Source: Perlabentimonas gracilis (GTDB lineage Bacteria; Bacteroidota; Bacteroidia; Bacteroidales; Tenuifilaceae). From it: 64,000 nt of DNA. The notes under the pieces were generated by a model. The model saw nothing but the letters and a program-made list of their open reading frames with translations. It was not told where the DNA came from and searched no databases. Each line of letters opens with the position of its first letter. Within the stretch, counting starts at the first letter, position 1. The translations under genes and the position numbers were made by a program. This document shows, one piece after another, positions 61,516-64,000 of the stretch. Location of the stretch: NCBI RefSeq assembly GCF_011174675.1, contig NZ_JAANIG010000009.1:1-64000 (forward strand), in the 5' to 3' direction.

Positions 61516-62418
61516 ATGGGACATAAAATTACCGACGACGAATTGCTTGATGAGCTCAAACGTCGCTTTGAGCAGAACAAGATAGCGGTTAAGGAGCTCA
61601 AATCGGTAAACGAGGAGCTCAAAACTGTAAACAAGAAGTTGGAAGAATCCGAAGCGCTGAAAAGCCACTTTATCTCCAATATCACTAACGAGATAATCAA
61701 TCCCTTTACTTCCATCCTGGGTCTTTCTAAGGCCATCCTTTCGGTTGATAAGGAGAACTGGAAAAAGGTTGTTTCCATGATTGCCCTGATTCATTCCGAA
61801 GCCTTTACCCTCGATTTTCAGTTCCGCAATATATTTGTTGCGGCCAAAATTGAAGCTGGCGAAATTTTTCCCGAAATTGTTAATGCTGATGTCATTAATA
61901 TTATCGACAGCGTGATTGAGTCGTTCAAGCTTGAGGCAAGGCGCAAGAAGGTTCAGGTTGTATTCAACCATAGTTTCCCTCTCGACAAATCTGAGTTGTT
62001 TCTTTTCAAAACCGATCCCGAGAAGCTCAAGCTAATTCTGGCAAACCTCCTTAGCAACGCCATTAACTTTAGCTTCGAAGGAGGGCTAGTGGAGATTAAA
62101 GGGGAGATGAAGAATAAAAATTTGGCTATCTGCGTTCGCGATCATGGCATTGGAATTAGTAAGGAGAACCAACGAATTATTTTTGATAGATTTAAAAGGT
62201 TAGACTCCGGTATTAACTCGCTCAACCGAGGGCATGGTCTTGGGTTATCAGTAAACAAAGCGGTTATTGAGATGCTTGATGGAAACATAAAGATTGAGAG
62301 TGAACTAGGTGACGGGGCATGTTTTACCATAAACATCCCCGAAAGCGAAGAGTCAACCACAGACTATGCTTCGGATGCTAACGAAACTTTTTTTGAGTCG
62401 GACGAGGAAACCTTTTAA
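61516..62418 (+). CDS. Sensor-kinase-like protein with degenerate phospho-acceptor site
   Basis: 300 aa, soluble. An N-terminal coiled coil (about 8-50), then a HisKA-like segment FISNITNEIINPFTSILGLSKAI in which the usual S-H-E reads T-N-E (N58), so the phospho-acceptor His is missing. The ATPase domain (about 165-275) looks intact: NLLSNAINFSFEGG, VRDHGIGIS and RGHGLGLSVNKAV. It could phosphorylate a partner in trans, act as an allosteric pseudokinase, or serve as an ATPase. The acidic C-terminal tail is unusual. It sits between cheR and cheD. Confidence 0.85.
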   Translation: MGHKITDDELLDELKRRFEQNKIAVKELKSVNEELKTVNKKLEESEALKSHFISNITNEIINPFTSILGLSKAILSVDKENWKKVVSMIALIHSEAFTLDFQFRNIFVAAKIEAGEIFPEIVNADVINIIDSVIESFKLEARRKKVQVVFNHSFPLDKSELFLFKTDPEKLKLILANLLSNAINFSFEGGLVEIKGEMKNKNLAICVRDHGIGISKENQRIIFDRFKRLDSGINSLNRGHGLGLSVNKAVIEMLDGNIKIESELGDGACFTINIPESEESTTDYASDANETFFESDEETF

Positions 62419-62427
62419 GCTCCACCT

Positions 62428-62907
62428 ATGGATCAAATAAGTACTCACTTCTTATACCCATCGGCGTTATTTGCTAGCATTGAGCCCCATAAGGTTTCAA
62501 CCATACTTGGCTCATGTGTAGCCGTTTGCCTTTACGATCCCATTGCTAAAATTGGAGGAATTAATCATTATATGCTACCTTTCTGGAATGGTCAGGGGCT
62601 TGCGAGCCCCAAGTATGGCAATATTGCCATAGAGCGTTTAGTTGAAAAGATGGTTAGCCTGGGATGTAAAAAAAACAATATAAAGGCAAAGGTATTTGGC
62701 GGCGGAGAGGTGATCGATACAAATATCTCCCAATTTCACATTGGCGAACGCAACATTAAGTTAGCATTGGAGATGCTCGATGAGCTTAGGATTCCTGTTG
62801 TTGCTAAAAGCGTGGGGGGAAAACTAGGAAGGAAAATAGAGTATTGTACGGGCACTGGTGAAGTTAAACAGCGATATATCGATAGAACAATCAGCTCAAA
62901 GACATAA
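62428..62907 (+). CDS. cheD: Chemoreceptor glutamine deamidase CheD
   Basis: 159 aa. Catalytic C30 in TILGSCVAVCLYDP and H47 in GGINHYMLPF, then KVFGGGEVID and the C-terminal GGKLGRKIEYCTGTGEV. It deamidates receptor glutamines. In organisms with CheC, CheD binds it; no cheC or cheX is present in this locus. It starts 9 nt after the preceding gene and 18 nt before cheB. Confidence 0.95.
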   Translation: MDQISTHFLYPSALFASIEPHKVSTILGSCVAVCLYDPIAKIGGINHYMLPFWNGQGLASPKYGNIAIERLVEKMVSLGCKKNNIKAKVFGGGEVIDTNISQFHIGERNIKLALEMLDELRIPVVAKSVGGKLGRKIEYCTGTGEVKQRYIDRTISSKT

Positions 62908-62925
62908 TAAACTCTGGTTTTACAT

Positions 62926-63999
62926 ATGACAAACAAGATTAGAGTTCTAATTGTAGACGACTCGGCGGTAGTTAGGCAAACCCTAAGTCAAATAATCTCC
63001 TCCGACCCTCATCTAGAGGTGATGGGAACAGCCTCCGATCCTTATTTTGCTGCCAAGAAAATTGCAGAAGAGGTTCCCGATGTTATTACCCTTGACGTGG
63101 AGATGCCCCGCATGGATGGTCTTACCTTCCTGAAAAAAATAATGACACAACACCCTATTCCTGTGGTTATTATTTCCAGCTTGACCGAGAAAGGTACCGA
63201 AACGGGAATGAAAGCGCTCGAACTAGGTGCTGTAGATATAATTACCAAACCACAGGTAAATACCAAAACCTTTTTTGAGGAGTCGCGCATTAGAATTTGT
63301 GATGCCGTTAAAGCTGCTGCGCATGCTCGAATTGCACGAAAGCGGATTAAGCTAGAGCCACATGTTGTTGAGCCTAAATACTCAGCCGATGCAGTGTTAC
63401 CCCCCTCGTTGCCCAACATGAGTATGATTAAAACAACTGAGTATGTTGTGGCCGTTGGGGCATCAACCGGAGGTACTGAAGCTCTAACTACATTCCTCAA
63501 GGCGCTTCCTCTTGACTCGCCCGGGGTAATTATTGTTCAGCATATGCCCGAAAAGTTCACCACATCGTTTGCCGCAAGGCTAAACGAAATCTGCAAAATA
63601 ACGGTTAAAGAGGCCGAGAATGGCGATTCGGTTATTCGTGGTAGAGCACTTATAGCCCCAGGTAACTTTCATATGCTATTGAAACGCAGCGGTGCCCGGT
63701 ACTACGTCGAGATAAAGGATGGCCCTTTGGTAAATCGTCACCGGCCCTCGGTTGATGTACTTTTCCGGAGCACTGCTCGTTATGCTGGAGCCAATGCGGT
63801 AGGTGTTATCATGACCGGTATGGGCGACGATGGGGCAAAAGGAATGCTTGAGATGAAGCAGGCTGGTGCCAAAACCGTAGCGCAAGATGAGAGTTCATGC
63901 GTTGTTTTTGGTATGCCCAAGGAAGCCATTAAGCTAGGAGGGGTCGATAAGGTGCTCTCGCTCGAAGCAATTGCTCCGTTTGTGATTAAGAATCACTAG
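62926..63999 (+). CDS. cheB: Chemotaxis methylesterase/deamidase CheB
   Basis: 357 aa, complete at the window edge. Receiver about 1-125 with DD at 11-12 and D57 in [13 protein letters not shown] linker about 130-165, then the esterase domain with S180 in [12 protein letters not shown]206 in VQHMPEKF and D302 in [10 protein letters not shown]; the Ser-His-Asp spacing (26 and 96 residues) is the same as in enterobacterial CheB. Phosphorylation by CheA should switch on receptor demethylation. Confidence 0.96.
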   Translation: MTNKIRVLIVDDSAVVRQTLSQIISSDPHLEVMGTASDPYFAAKKIAEEVPDVITLDVEMPRMDGLTFLKKIMTQHPIPVVIISSLTEKGTETGMKALELGAVDIITKPQVNTKTFFEESRIRICDAVKAAAHARIARKRIKLEPHVVEPKYSADAVLPPSLPNMSMIKTTEYVVAVGASTGGTEALTTFLKALPLDSPGVIIVQHMPEKFTTSFAARLNEICKITVKEAENGDSVIRGRALIAPGNFHMLLKRSGARYYVEIKDGPLVNRHRPSVDVLFRSTARYAGANAVGVIMTGMGDDGAKGMLEMKQAGAKTVAQDESSCVVFGMPKEAIKLGGVDKVLSLEAIAPFVIKNH

Positions 64000-64000
64000 C

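Overview
This is about 64 kb of a Bacteroidota chromosome, most likely from the Bacteroidales/Marinilabiliales side of the phylum. The evidence is protein families largely confined to or typical of the phylum (RibBA fusion, START-like domain protein, DUF3078, DUF4199, HU-CCDC81-type/SPOR protein, TlpA-like lipoproteins, TonB receptor with a carboxypeptidase-regulatory-like N-terminus). Several promoters also fit the Bacteroidota pattern (TTTG or TTG, 17-20 nt, TAnnTTTG), and Shine-Dalgarno sequences are rare. The Etf/acyl-CoA dehydrogenase/Fe-S oxidoreductase operon and the pyrophosphate-type phosphofructokinase signature would suit an anaerobic or microaerobic lifestyle (inference).

Layout. 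1-800: tRNA-Ser(GCT) and tRNA-Pro(TGG), each preceded by a tandem array of defective tRNA copies carrying palindromes. 842-7918: methyltransferase, truA, EamA exporter, large hybrid sensor kinase, pirin, membrane protein. 7963-9302: three 422-bp tandem units, each with an identical small GIY-YIG nuclease gene fused to a tRNA 3' half, ending at an intact tRNA-Met. 9556-22634: housekeeping genes (LptF/G-type permease, two glycosyltransferases, ribBA, fmt, cell-wall hydrolase, cdd, tdk, rsmI, ROK kinase, ispE, a HExxH protein). 22801-24574: a short chemoreceptor and an unknown protein. 25018-31362: etfB-etfA, an inserted four-helix-bundle gene flanked by 15-bp inverted repeats, two Fe-S oxidoreductase genes and an acyl-CoA dehydrogenase; together they look like a route from acyl-CoA oxidation through Etf to the quinone pool.

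31443-45910: DUF3078 barrel, phoH, purC, lipoproteins, an AddA/RecB-like helicase-nuclease, omega-amidase-like nitrilase, trkA, the SRP RNA gene (minus strand, with a textbook promoter), DUF4199 protein, a GT2 enzyme, phosphofructokinase, DUF2784 protein. 45907-49809: TonB receptor plus a His-rich membrane protein (possible metal uptake) and small membrane proteins. 50025-53373: nitroreductase, YgjP-like metalloprotein, HU/SPOR protein, single-domain receiver. 53409-63999: a Crp/Fnr regulator and then a long chemotaxis locus on the plus strand: receiver, a 605-aa coiled-coil protein with a CheZ-like D-x3-Q motif, STAS protein, cheY, cheA, cheW, cheR, a kinase lacking its phospho-acceptor His, cheD and cheB.

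The most unusual element is the recurring architecture at the three tRNA loci: exactly periodic tandem units (101, 77 and 422 bp), each a tRNA portion whose D-arm and/or anticodon arm is replaced by a palindrome or by the end of a GIY-YIG gene, with one intact tRNA at the end of each array. Function calls come from reading motifs in the sequence; no database search was run.
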